From the NCBI GenBank assembly GCA_948146395.1, contig OX411544.1, positions 91,822,901 to 91,886,900 of the forward strand: DNA of 64,000 nucleotides, in the 5' to 3' direction. This stretch comes from Fragum whitleyi. Its lineage: Eukaryota; Mollusca; Bivalvia; Cardiida; Cardiidae. The notes under the pieces were generated by a model. That model was not told the DNA's origin and did no database searches. It saw only the letters and a list, made by a program, of their open reading frames with translations. Positions 34,301 to 49,300 of this stretch are shown here, piece after piece. How positions within the stretch are numbered: position 1 is the first letter of the stretch; each line of letters opens with the position of its first letter. The position numbers and the translations under genes were made by a program.

Positions 34301-37300
34301 CACAGTAAGCTCTTAACCAACGTAATGGCTCACAAAAACATAACATAACATAACATAACTTTATTCAGAAAAGCGACTTGAACACACAAGGTTCGTCGTC
34401 GACATATACATATATAATAATTTACATACATGAGTATGGACAAACATTTACAGAAAAATTGGGAATATAATTACGAAATGCATATTTTTAACAGATGGGA
34501 GAGAATGTTAATCAGGTAGACGTTTGCAAGCAGTGGATAGCAAACGAAAACGACCCAGATTGGTTTGAAGTGAAGCTTGTCAACAAAACTATTGGTAAGA
34601 AACCGATTTTACTAAGAGCTTAATTTATATTCTGGAAGTGTGCCTTTACTGTTGCTTTTCGGGCTTTTTCTGTGTCTTTGCCAAATGTTGTTGGCAATAG
34701 TTTGCAATTTCAACAATAATAGGAGTAATTTTAATCGTTTTATTTTGTATTTTTTCGAACTGAATGTACATGCCAAATAGGATTGCTTTGTTTGCATACC
34801 TGAAAGATTGCATGTGTGTCTGTTTTGGTTTAACATTGTTGCTTCAAACGTCATGATTGTTGCCATTGTATACAAAAGAACTTACTCTAAGTACTGCATC
34901 TCGTGATGCTTAAAATATACTTACCGTACTCACTCAGAACAAATAATAAATAACGTTTGTTCCAAAAAATATTAAATTTGGAGAAAAATTTGAAGAATCT
35001 AAGCAGTTTCTAATTATAATTTGTATCTTTTAGAAACGTATTTAATTTTAATATAACATGGTTGGTTTACTTCTTAATTTAACATCACTTTCCTCCATTT
35101 CTATAACATGTTTTCCATTTATTTTGTTCGTTCTTTTCCATATTCATGGTTGCACCTAACGTTACTGTTATGTACCAAGACAACTTGGCCATGTTGACAC
35201 AACGCATACATGTAATAAACCTTTCAAACAAAATCCACGATTTTCATCTGCTTTTGTAGATTTAATGATATACAAAATACGACATTTTTACAAGGAAAAT
35301 GCCTACGGTTCGACTTGAAACAACCACCTCCTATTCTATCTTCACATGCACCATGCATTACATAACAGAAACTCTTGCAGCACCCAACAACGTAAAGTAA
35401 GTGTCCGTAATATTTAACTGACAAATGGGACAACCCCCCAAAAGTACAAGCACGTCTTACTTGTAGAAGTCGAATCATAATAAATATTGCTTTCACAGTT
35501 ATCCAGTACAGCATTTTTAGACTCTTCCAATTTATATAATAGTAATATTGTATAATAGTATCTCTTTAGGTGAAAAATACATTGATTTGTTGTTGTTACA
35601 TATTCAAAAAACTTTCATACAATTAAGATATAATAGTTGTATAAACATATTTTCTAGAACATGCACAAATACAATAAATCGAACTGAGCAGATGCGATGA
35701 CTATATGAACTTTATATACATGATTTAATTTTGCAAACGGATTAGGCTACAAGTTTTATCAACATTAGAAAATGGCTCTTTCAAGGAAAGGTAGTAAGAA
35801 TCTGAATATAAATCAGTATTCTAGTCAATCTAGAAATCTTAAATGTATGATTTGTCGGAATGAATGTAATAATTGGACACTATTAATTTCCTTAAGAAAA
35901 GAAGAAAAAAATTACAAGTACGCAAAAAGAAAAAAAGTATTACTTCATGTACATCAGCGAAAATTACTCAACATTCCATCTAATATCTCCTCTTATTATA
36001 TCTTTATTATCATGTCTAATGTACATGTAGTGTACCGTACAGATATTGAACAAAGAAAAAATATTTTGGAAAAAGAAGTCATTGCTCATTGTAAGCAAAG
36101 ACTTCTTTTTTCCACTGTATTTTAGAACTTAATACAATGGCAATGTATTTAAAACGTGTATCTACGGAATAAAGGATTTAATCAGTTCTTTGTACGGTAG
36201 TTTAACGTAAAATCATCACGTATCCGGCCGGGTTTCGCATCAGCGATTGTCTTATCATGAGTAGCAACATCCGATGCAAGAACTACCTAGGTTCGCAAAG
36301 AAAATGGTATGAAGTAGATTCAACTGGATGATGTAAATTCTATAGACAATAATTTATGTTATCCATGTGTTTGTGTCTATTTTTAGGTCAAGGTCTCTTT
36401 TCTAAACAAAACTTTCGAACCGGAGAGGCCTGCATGAGAGAAAAAAGCTACTTGCCAGAATTAGGCTCATTTCTGTTCTTTTTCCGACACAGCGGTAAGA
36501 ATCTATGGTAAGTATCATAAATTTGTTACTTACAGTACTGAAACTGAAGAAAGCAACCATTTTTTCCGGCTGCGCTTCGGTTTCGCTTCCATCGTGTGGG
36601 GTTTCCTTCTGAATATTATAGTGGAAAACAATGTGGAAACAGCAGCCATTCCTCGTACGAGCAATGGCTTTTTTCACAATATTTTCTCTAGCTATTTTAC
36701 AACTACTTTCTTTTTAAAATACCTATTTATGGCTTTGGTACTACCTTATATTTTATAATGTTTGCGGTTTTGGTGCGATTCGGTTTCGGTTTCGCTTTGG
36801 TTAAGAGGTTGCAGTCTTGAGTTTCAGTACTGTATTTTGTCAAGTTTTTGTTCAATTGATAAGTCATCACAGTCGAAAGGTGCAAAACAATTTGTTGTTA
36901 AAATATCACGTTAAGAATAAAAATAAAATACTGTTAATGTTGATAACTACATAAAACAACAGCAGCAACAACAAAACAGTAAAACACCTATTAAGATGTC
37001 CTTTTTGGTATACTTTGTTGTTCTTGTTACTGTAATTGAAACGACGGTGAAATTGATTGCGTTGACAGTGCTAACCTGTTTCCTTTTTAAGTGTCGACGC
37101 AACTGTTTCGAACTCACGTGGAAAATACATTAATGATGGTGTTGGTAATGAGAAGAATGCTGAAATGAAGAAACTTGTATTTTCGGGAATTCCTCACTTG
37201 TGTGTGTTCGCAACTAAGAATATACGACCGGGTGAGGAAATCAGGTACGACTATGGTGTACTAAACTTGCCTTGGCGGACGTCAAGCAACACGGGAAACA

Positions 37301-40300
37301 AAGATAATACAAAGGTAATTTGTAGTTAATGTTTTGTTTAAAATTATAACTGCCTTAAAAGAAGTTGGCATATTTATTAACATTTTTGACAAATGCTACA
37401 CAAAATGACTTAGAAAATGCCTTGGTAAGAGAAGCTAATTAATCCATTGCTCTATAGAGCAATGGTTTCTCTTCTTATGGCATTTTCCTTTTGTTGAGTT
37501 TTTACTCGAGGAGAGCGAGAGCGCCTGGTTTAAATACATTTGGGAGCTTCATTTCTGTATGACAGTGTTAAATCCTTTACCTCATATTTTTTACTCTTCA
37601 ATCAAGAGATTTGTGGGAATCTGTGTAAAGCATGGTTTCATATTTGTTTGTAAATATTTTATATTTTTACATACACTTTTGTCGACCAAAACCAGCTTAA
37701 AAGGATACGTAGCCTATTAGCTTTCATATATACTCAATATATTATTTAGAAATAATATGAAAAAGGCAAAGCCTCTGAACGATCGCAGTCCTCAACTATT
37801 CATTGTCACTTAACAAACTTTAATTCAACAAGACGTGTAAGAGACGGGTAATGCTCCCTGAACAAGTGCTTGTCATCAAGACCCCCTTTCCAATAACAAA
37901 GTTTTGTGTGAATGAATTACAAATAGCATATGGTCTATATCATTTGATTCATATCTGGAATGTGAAAATTCACCCAATTCTGACCAGTACTTTAGAAGAT
38001 TTCAGAGAAAATTTATTTTTTTTACATTAGGTCCCTTTTTGTGACACACCTATAAATTGAGAAATAGTGAAAAGGATATTTGGGAAAATATTCCAAGAAG
38101 TAATTGCATAAAGTATCAATCAATTTTGCCCAGGGGTTGTAGAAAAACGGCTTTGGACAAACATAAACTGCTTTTCACAGTACTAAAGCCCTTTTTCTGT
38201 GACACAGGCATACATTGATTCTTGAGTAAATGAATTTCAAATAGAATCGTTTGATTTTAAACTTCAATTTGAAACATTATGTCCATGACTAGGACCATAA
38301 GATAAAATTAGATAAAAACTGGCACATTGTCAAACTTTTAAAGTCAAGGAATGTTATATTGGTGTCATTTTTCATACAAAACTTGCCTGTCATACATCAT
38401 GTTTTAACATAATGCAGCCCTGGACTTAAAAATTCAATAATTGAGGAAGTAGGTCAAGGTCAAAGGCTTACCTTGAAGCCAGATGAGAAGCAGTCTTTTC
38501 TCAACTCTTGCTTATCAGAAGTTTAGCTCCAGTATTGATGATTAACAAGTTAATTTTATCTGGTTAATTTCATCTGTGTTACATGAAAATGCCAACCAGG
38601 AAAAGGAAAAACCCCCTAGGATGACAAGATAAGTTGTGGGGGTATCCTGTTTCAAAAGATTAACACATATCTTGTTGAATTTAAATTTTGTTTCAAACTT
38701 ATTGCCAATTAGTAAGACATTTCAACCAGTGTCGCTCAATTTTGTTTTATATTAATTAAATAGAAAGCATGAAAATGTGGGCTATGATCAGACTGCACAT
38801 CTGTGAAGACTGATCTTAGTCTATACTGCCTGTCAACACTATGGCTACAACAGGATTATTATGTCGGGAACAGTATTAGAACCGTTTAATGAGGATCTTG
38901 CCCGGATTGAAGAAAATAGACAATGCAAACAATAAACAAGCAACACAAATTGGCGCATAAAAATATGTCAAGGTAATTTAAAGAGTCCTTTCAACAGATA
39001 AACTACTAATGATATGAACTAGAAAGCCTGACTGGGATTCGAACCCAGGTCTCCTCAGGTGTTAACTGAGACGCTTTGACCACTAAGCAATCAGGCTGCA
39101 CTCTAGCATAAAATCATCAGAATTTGCCTGTTAAAAGTGTTCACTGAATGATTTCTAAATTCGAAAAGATTTTGTGACATTTTCAATGCATAAGCTTTTG
39201 TTTATTGGACAAAACCTGTTTGCTTTTAAGTTGCTATTATCCCGTTGTTGTGCGGTCTGGTCACTGGTAAAGTTTAGGGGGTCACATTCAGAGCAAAATA
39301 TCTGAAAGGAATTTTCCTAGATATACCACCTGCCTGTGGTCTCTTCCAGTACATGTAATTTAATTGCTCCATTTTATCAAAGTTTACCACTTTTTCCCAA
39401 TATTTCTGACCCGGTCCCAAAACTTTGCAAAAAAAAGAAAAACTGAAATAAGAGACTAAAAATGTCAAAAGAAGAATTGGTTAATGTTGGTTAAAGCCCA
39501 TCTGTTTTCATAAATTTACATGACATGCTAATCTGGGCAATAATTATAACCTGTACCTGTATCTCCGTTTTTCTTAACAGGTTATCATATGAAAAATATA
39601 TACTACTCAAAACAAGTTAAGGGTCAAAACTTTGAACCTCTGGTAAATTCCTTTATCATATCAATATGACCAATGAGCTACAGCATGATGATTTTTAACA
39701 TGCTTTCTACACGATTACAAAAGATGGTAGCGTTAGAAAAATGATTTACCAAAGATAAATAACGTTAATGCGACGCACCCCCATAAATGCAAACTACAAA
39801 CCCTCATTTGAGGAAGTGGATCAGATTAAAGTTTGGTTTAATATTCAAATCTGTTATTGGTCTTTGGAGTGAAAGTCATGTGCGTCTTTTTTCATGAAAA
39901 AACTTTTTATAGGCATCGAAGTTATCCCATTTAACGGCTAAAACGTGAAGAACGTTAGCGTCAGGACGTGTACTCTACTGGATTATTCTAATGCCGCTAT
40001 CAGCTTAAAATCTAAGTGCAAAGTTTCACGAATCCCATTAGTAAACTGAAAATACGAAAACTAACCATACGGAAGCTCATAGTAGTGTTAGCAGATGTCA
40101 TTTTAGCAGCTCAACGATTGGGTGGCAAGTGTTTTGTCACGATAATAGAGGCTTTAAAGTCCAAATATGGTCACATCATGTCTCTTTGAATTCCTGAGAA
40201 TCTGGATTGACTCATTAGAAGTTAAAAATACGGCTCTGAAGTAGATTTAGCCAATCGGAGTGCTATGTTTGAGGTGTACAGAGTATTGCTGCCTTTCGAC

Positions 40301-43300
40301 AAAGGGTCAATTTTAGGTGACTATAGAAATCTTGCATTTGGACATTTTGATGAGAAATTTGACAGTAAAGTGTCTTGTAAACTGATAAACCAAGTTGTGT
40401 CACTAAATCGTAAAAAATATTGTTGAATAAAGATAATGTTGATAAGTTTGTGTAAGGTAAAATTTGCTTTATTCCTGTATTATTTATTGCGCTTTTCTTA
40501 AGAATACCAACATCATTTGTCAAGTCAGTTAACTTAACTGTGCTTCATTTATGTCTAACACACAGAAAGCATCAATGTTTTGAACTCCTACAATCTTTGG
40601 AAAAGAAACAGAAACCGGGGATTAAAAGATGACATTTTATTGTTTGACCCTTAAATTGTTTTGAGTAGTATATATTAATTGAGCATGCGCGTGACAATTC
40701 CAACAATTTAAATCTAACTAAGATCTGCTTGCACAGTAAGCAAATGCCGTGAACAACATGATAAGGGTTAAAAAACACCCTTATAGCTAGGAAGTCCATA
40801 GAGCACTTGACTTCAAAACCTAAAGGTTAAGGGCTAACAAACAAACAACTTAGCATTATTGTCTTTCGGATGAGATGTTAAACCAATACCCTGTGCAATA
40901 TACACAAAGCACGTTCAAGAACCAGTCTGGTCCAGGCGGAGCTTTCATCATCCTGAATCCTTGCAGTTTCCCTAGCTAAAGTGACAAAGTATCCTATATG
41001 AAATTGGCTTACTTTCATTTATGATAAGGCAAAACTTTTGGTATCAAAACTGATGACAGCTTCAAAATGATGCAATTTGACCATCCTTGAGGAAAAGACT
41101 TTGAAATATCAGCAGAATTTGACTGCCTACACATTTTATTAGACAGTAAAATCTTATTCCATGTATAAAAATTGAAGAAAAGTTCCATTATCCATCAAAA
41201 CACCAAACATTGTTTCCTTGAAAGGTTAATGTTGTTGTTGTTTTTGACCCGTGATAGACTTGGTCTTGAGTCAACTCGGTATAACTTGGATCGACCAAAC
41301 CGGTATAACGACTGAAAAAAATATGCAAAACCTACTACTGATTATCAGTTTATCCCGTTTTATCCTGACAAGAAATGCCCCACCCACACAGACAACCTTG
41401 TCAATAGCGATTACAATATCAAATGCAGTATTAGGAACGGGTTATACATGACGTATTTTAAATAAACGAGAGTACATACGAAATGTATGAAAAAATGGAT
41501 CAACCGTACTTTGAATGTCGAGAATTAACAATAAACGAAGCATTTTTTTTTACTTGAAGTTTTATGTTTGTATATTTTGACATCTTGTTTCAAAATGCTA
41601 TTTACAATTTGTATATTGGCGTTTTTAGGAACTGTGTTCAATTTTGGTTTTTGGAAAAATTGCACGCAAATGCGCGATGCTGACATCTGTCATTTGGACA
41701 TTTTATTCATCATTAAATATCTTGGAGGAGAATTCGTTATTAACAAGGAAAATTAACGAATTATATCGAAGCGAAGTAATGGCTGCCATCATTGGATTTC
41801 AAAATATTCATTGTTCAATATGTAAATTGAGTGAAGTTTTTTTTACTATATCACATTATTTCACATGTAACGAATAAAAGATCCCGATAAATAAAATAAC
41901 TGGTATATCAGTTATTGAATAAATAGTTTGCAGTTGTAATGATAAGTATTGAAAGCATTTTTTCGTATTTCATGGAGTTATGAAATATTGGGTAATTTTC
42001 AACCGATTCTAACATGCATCTTCTTGCAAATTAATTGAAAAATACCCAACATTTTATAACAAATGCACTCCGTTCTGATTTTGATTGCAGGCAAAAGTAA
42101 AGTCAAAAAAGCAAATGAATGCACATGACTTCAACAGGAAAGGTAAGTCTAATTCAATAAAGATGCACTGTTGCATTCGTGTACATTTTCTACCACTATA
42201 TACATGCATTCCTTGTGATGTTATTATCTCATAATGTATACTTCTACGGGAATCGTGCCGCCGTCATAGCGCAGTTGGTAGCGCGTCGGACTATCATTCA
42301 AAGGGTCCCGGGTTCGATCCCCGACGGCGGCAATACTCTTTCCGACATTTGTCTCTCACCAATGGGTAGATAATCGTAAACCTATGTGGGATAGCAGCTG
42401 GAGGCTAGGAAAGGGTGTAATGGTAGTACATGTGCGAGAAATACTAGGAATCCATTGTTAGGTGCTCCAGCCGCCGCGATATGACTGAAAGATTGTTAAA
42501 AGCGGCGTTAAACCCCATTCAAACAAACAAATAAATCTACGGGAATCGTATAGGTAACCGAAACGATTGAACAATCGGCAATTACCCAACTCCTGGTTCC
42601 TGTTCTACATAGATGTTCATAATTTATTTATTAGTAAATTTCCATATATAAAGATCATTTTGTTAGTTTAAATGAGATGTGTCCCATCACAATAATTATG
42701 TTTAAGTCATTGCAGTTTGCTTTTTCTATGGGTTTTACGGATTTGAGACATGTATATCGTTGTGGGGAAATTTTAATATTTTATACAGCTAAAGTTAAGC
42801 ATTGACATCTGTATGCTGGACGCTTGTTCTAATTTTATTTTGTTGGTAGGCAATTGGCAAAGGCATTTTCAGACATAAATTATGTGTGCTTTTTACAAAA
42901 ATAGAAGGTTTTTATCACCAGAAAGGATAATGTGATGTGTCAATATTCAAAAAGATTAGACAATATATAGATGTTGGAATACACTTTAAAAAAGAATTAT
43001 CTAAGTGCTCTTTTGTTCCGAATTAAGATTGTTATTTTAAGCTGGTAGCATATACTTACAATAAAATCCATTGTATTGAAATGTAGTGTTGTTTTTTTTT
43101 TCAGAACAAAGTCCTGGACTAGTTGATGGATATGAAACAAAACTGAAAGTATGTGTATGTCAAAGAATTAACGAAAATGTTGTATTTATAATAAACTTCA
43201 CATATTCCGTTAAATATTCTATTCATGAACATTATAACTTTTAAACTGACTAATAATCCGTGAATAAATATAATTGAAAAGTATGTGTTTGCTCAGATTT

Positions 43301-46300
43301 TGAAAATATTTGTTGTAAAAATAATACTTTTTCGACATCATGGGTCAAATCGGGATGGTTATTTTCCTTTCACACTTACCTAAACTAAGTTGTACCAGTT
43401 TCGCGTGCTCTCATTTAAAGTCATTACAAATTTTATTCCACGCCGTCGAAAGGCATAACAAATAAATATGTTCGTCAAGACCACGTCTAGCACCAATGAC
43501 CACATGGTCAGTGGTTGGAAAAATTGCAAATGGAACAACCCAAACGGATGGCAACACTATCTGAAAATACTTACTTGTCTAACAAAAAGCCTTAAATGAC
43601 GGAAACAAAGGAAGTAACTTATTTGTCGTTTCAGGCATGTTTGGTTTCACTTCATCGACTGTCCACAGATGAGCCAAAAAGTAAGTTGTGTCTTTGAATC
43701 ACTTCCCCCCTACCTGCCTCCCTCCGTCCCCCTCTCTCTCTCTCTCTCTCTATCTGTTTCTATCTCTATTCTCTCTCCCCATTCTCTCTTTCCCTCTCTC
43801 TATCTGTCTCTCTATCTCCCTCCTCTCTCTGTCTCTCTCTGTCTCTCTATATCCCTTCTCCCTCTGTCTCTTCTCTGTCTCTCTTTCTCACACTCTCTCT
43901 CTGCCTCTCTTTCTCTCTCTCCGTCAATCTCTCTTTTACACACTTTTCTCATCTGTGTCCCTGTCAGTCTGACGATTGTGGAAAATTAAAGTCCAAACAG
44001 CTTTTTGAGACAACAGTTAATAAATGTGATAAGTACTCAGGAAGCAATGATGTAATAATTTACATTTTCTTTACTTAAGAGAGTACTCGTCTATTGAATA
44101 AGTATTACTTTCATTTAAAGAAGAAATAAGCAAGGTGTAAAGGGTACAATGTCAGCACACGATTTAATTGATCAGTTACAAACAAAAATGACAGAAAGTG
44201 AAACAATACTCTCATTTCAGATAAATTCTCAATTAAAACGTAATTAATTACACTTTTTATTAAACATGAATACAATTTTATTATCAAAATTGCAATAACA
44301 TGACACAAATTAACGACATTAAGGTAGGACCTGTGTAATGAGAATCACCTATTTCTGTATTACTGAATTTATCAAAAACTTGATAACTGTTGAAAAACAA
44401 TCGTTGAAATAGTTTAACCGTGGCACATTTGATGATTTCACATTCTCAAAATTATTATTTGTGAAATTTAATCACTCTTATTGTATTGATGAATTATTTG
44501 GAATTACCTCCCCGTACTAAAATAGTATGAATTCCTTCAAGTTATTGCACAAAATAAAAAAAAAACTTGTAAAATTTCCACGGTTCAAAATATTGAAAAC
44601 TTTAAATGTTGCATACTCTATAAATTATTTATTTGAATTTATTTCTAATAAAATTTGTCTGAAACCCATTACACAGGTCATACCTTAAAATATTGTTAAA
44701 TGTTTAAATACCAGAAGTAATCCTAAACAGTAAATCTAAATAAAGGCAATTAATGTGCATTCACGCGGTAAAATTTAGGTTTTTGGTACAATATTGATCA
44801 ACAATTTCATGGTTCATTTTATACTCTTAGGACATCCCATTTTCACTTCTTTCTGCATTGATTTTCATTCAAAAATAAACAATGAATGACTTATTGTCGA
44901 TATAATATGTTCAACATAGTGTTCCTGAAATGGATAGTAATGTAACATGTTATATTTACAAGAACAATCTATTTATAACTTTGATAAACGTTATTCATGC
45001 TTTTTAGTCCCCTACCGGCAAAGCCGATGGGGACGTTAGGTTTGCACTCCGGACCTCTTTCTAAAACGTAATAGAGTTACAGATTAAGTTTGAGTTTCGT
45101 TCTCGTCCATTGATTTTGGACCAAGATACAGTGATAGACTTAGAACATTGATCATAAAATTCAGTTTTCCGAACTTTTTTTCCCAGTCGCTGTCAAATAT
45201 TGAACTGAGTTTTAGTGTGTGAGTCCGTAATTGTGAGTCAGATATCAAGTTTGAGTTTTGTTCTGGTTCGTTAATTTTGGACCAAGATACTGTGCTGAAC
45301 TTGAAACATTGATCACAATTCAACTGTTTTAAAGGTTTATTTTTTACTTTTTGCTTCATATATCTCTAGGGGTATACACGTGTATGAATAAAGCCGACAG
45401 AGGACTCGGTATATGCAATATTGACAGGCAACATAAATTACAACATACAAAAATTACCTAGATATTCAGTATTGAACTTTATACTTTGCAGACAATGTTC
45501 CTGATTTGATTCAATCCATATTGATTCTTGATTGTGTTTGGAATCTTTATCAAATATACCTTCATAACTTTATTAACATATGGATATTGATCTAGGATCG
45601 GTAGTTATTTACCAGACACTATCAAACTTTGTATACCCTGGTCATCTTTGCAAAAATATTGGTTGGGTCTTTCAGCAAAACAAACGACCACAGACGCTAT
45701 CAACATTACTCCCGAATCAGGTTTAAAACAAAGCGATGGTGGTATAAATGGGATGACTGTAGAAAAGCAAACACTTGGTTGGTATATTGTTTTTTTCTAT
45801 CAATGTAAAGGTTGGCATTATTGTATGTTGGCGGTATTTAATTAAACCATTAAGAGATAATCAGATAACAAAAATCAAATTGGTATATGCCACGTCTAGA
45901 TGAAAATCTAATCAATTCTTTCTGTCTGTCTTTCAGTTGCCAACGCCAATGCATGTCAAAGTCAAATTATAGTACAATCTATTCGGTTTGAAATTGGTCA
46001 TTTTATTTGCAAAAATAAAATATTATTAGAAGTCCACCTTTTCCCTGACGGGACTTCAAATTGAAAAAAAAAAATTGGAAGATGCATAGGCGCAATATCA
46101 TAAAGAATTCATATAACTATGGAGTCTCATCTAATTTGACCAAGGACCTGTGTAGACATCCTTTCTGACGGAAAGACGAAGCGGCAGCTATATGTTAATG
46201 ACAAATGTTTATAGGTTGTTTTGAGTAGATCCTCATTCAAATTTATCGAAGGACTGAATGATTATCATATATGGAAATAAAAGACTCTAAAAGCCAGTTT

Positions 46301-49300
46301 TTCATTCGATCAAATTTCGTTCACAAATTTAAAAAAAAAACCGCTCACCCAAAGATCATTTCTGTCAAATTTTGTTGAATTGCATCAAAACTTTTCTGAG
46401 AAGAAGACCTTCAAATGTTTTACAATATACTGAAATTAGCTCTGCCTATTAAAGTCATGTTTTTCATAAATTCTTTGAATTATCTGATAAAGGGTCACGT
46501 AAGGATCATTTCTCCGAACTTTGGTTGAAATTCATCCTGTAGATTCTGGGGAAACAAAGAAAAGGTTTACGGATGCACGAAGGACAGGACAGGACAGACA
46601 TTCTGTCATGACAATAGCCCGCTGACTTTCGGCTAGTGGAGCTAAAAACAATATTCAATATTCAGTTTCTAAATTGATAGAAAAAGGCTGAGACTTAAAA
46701 GAGTTGAAACTGAGCATCATTCTATTTTTGCTCGAAGGTAGTTCGTACGATGATCAAAGTTTTCATGACAATACTGTACAATTTCAGGGAAACTATGTAG
46801 GAAAAGAATAAACTATGTGTTCGCTTTAGTTAGAATATAAAAGTAAATAAAAATCATTGTTTATCAAGCGACTAGTTATCAACAGAACACGTCATAGCAG
46901 ATGTCATCAGTCACATATTTTCGCTAGTCTATTTCCGCTTTGGAAGTTTTTCAGCTCGTACATTTATTATTGAAGACCTGTCGAACATAATCAGTTCATC
47001 GGGTACCTAAAGACTACGCTTGAGTTTGACAGTTCTATTCATTTTGCAATTACCTACACCTCCATCCGAATCAGGCTAGAAATATAGGAGGAGATGCGCT
47101 CATAAGAAATGGATGGACACACATAACGCCGTTACCTTAACGGGTCCAGTGACACGCCTAGGTATGACTAATTTGTAACCGTTTCAATCCCAACAACATC
47201 AACAGTGTTTAGGTAAAATTAATAATCCTCCGGTAGACGGACTTCAGTGGAGTCCGTCATCGATTCGGATTTTTACTCTAATTCTATCGAAATCTAGTCG
47301 CTAACCACATGATCGGCTCTATATTTCATCAAATAAATGTATAAAGTTTATAAATGCCTTATTTTAAGAATAAAATGACCACTTGTTACTTTCATTTTTA
47401 AAAGTTGATCTGGGCATGTGCGTGTCACCTGACCGCCAATTCTGCATTTCTTTCGGGATGGCAAAATGCTTGCAAACGTTTTGTCATCCAGAACGCAGTA
47501 CGCTAGGTCGATATTCTTTGTTAAAGGGTGGATATACCGTCCTTTCGCGTTGCCACAACATCGGCGATCCAATAGCTATATCAGTGAGTATTTGGATTTC
47601 GTATTCAACGAGTAGGACACTGATAAATACACACCGGTGAGGTTCTCTAGACAGTGGAGGAATACACCACAACACTAATTACAAAAACATCAAGTCATTT
47701 TAGCGTTTAGCTTTGTAACACCATATTTCTCAAATCTGGAAACATGGGTCGAACAGTTTAACTTCAGCCTGGTTGTATTTTATAATCATTTTCTTAAGTA
47801 ATGACCGAAGAGGGAAATTCAACCTAAATCGGACACTATATTTTGTGGCAGCAGTTTAGATGGACACTTCGACCCACAATTTTCAAAGCTCTTGACGGCT
47901 AGAGGCGAGGAATTTCCTGGCCTAATAAAAAAGAGAAACTCTTTGCTAAAATGGTGCCTTGAAATCCTTAATGGTTGTAATTATTTCGAAGATTTCCTTA
48001 TTCAATAATCGGTAAATAGATCTACTTTTTCAGCGACTTGAGGTGGCCTCCTAGGCCAACATTTTTTGACTGAAAGTAGATCCGTGAAGCGCTTTTGGTC
48101 GCTAAACGCAAGGAAATCTCTTGAAAGGGATTTCCTGGCCTAAGAATCAATTTGCATTTAAGCCTAAAAAAGCACATCATTTTTATACGCCGCCGGAGGC
48201 GGACGTATATTGGCGTCATCTTCTTCGTCTGTCCGTCCGTCCGTCCGTCCGTCCGTCCACTTTTCTTGTCAACGCAACTCCTCCTAAGTTTCTGGCTGGA
48301 TCTTCTTGAAACTTGCTCAGTGTTATCACCATAATTGGTAGATGTGCATGAAGGAAGGATTTTAAGGATCGTTGATTTTTGCCTGAGTTATGCCCCTTAA
48401 AAACTTACTCTCTAGGCCTTATTGAAATTGCAGCCTTGTCAACGCAACTCCTCCTAAGTTTCTGGCTGGATCTTAATGAAACTTGGTCAATGTTATCACC
48501 TCAATTGGTAGATGTGCATGAAGGAAGGATTTTAAGGATCGTTGATTTTTGTCTGAGTTATGCCCCTTAAAAACTTACTCTCTGGGCCTTATTGAAATTG
48601 CAGCCTTGTCAACGCAACTCCTCCTAAGTTTGTGGCTGGATCTTAATGAAACTTGGTCAATCTTATCACCTTAATTGGTAGATGTGCATGAAGTAAGGAT
48701 TTTATGGTTCAATGATTTTTGTCTGAGTTATGTCCCCTTGAAACTTAGTCTCTGGGGATTATTGAGATTTGCAGACTTGTGAATGCAACTCCTCCTAAGT
48801 TTTTGTCTTCATCTTAATGATTCTTGCTCAATGTCATCATCTTAATTGGTAGATGTGCATGGATTAAGGGTTTTATGGATCATTGATTTTTGCAAGAGTT
48901 ATGCCCCTTGACACTTAGTCTCTTGGGCTTATTGATATTGCAGCCTTGTGAACGCAACTCCTTCCAGGTTTTTGACTGGATATTTATAAAACCTTCTTGT
49001 GAAAGCAATTTTTCCAGGGTTTTACTGGATATTTATAAATCATTGTCAATGTCATTTTTGTGTCTCAAGTTTTTTTATAAATGAATCTGTATGAAACTTG
49101 GTCAATGACATGACTATAATGGGTAGACATGCATTTATTTTTTTTTTACTCAGCCATTTTGATGTTTCCATCAACCCACAGTCATTTGCGTGAAACAGCA
49201 GCAAAGTGGCGGCGTATATTGTGACGATGGCACTCTTGTTCAAATAAAATTTCATGCAAGGTGTACCTTATGTGGTAATCGGTACTATTCAATATTTCAG

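Noticed and set aside
36402..36677. 91-codon minus-strand ORF
   Set aside because: It is the shadow of SET exon 3, which has correct splice sites and SET motifs on the plus strand.
43669..43989. Ser/Leu-rich ORF continuing from exon 7
   Set aside because: It needs read-through of a good GTAAGT donor into a CT microsatellite. Unlike the copies at 52.8 and 56.0 kb it has no acceptor of its own.
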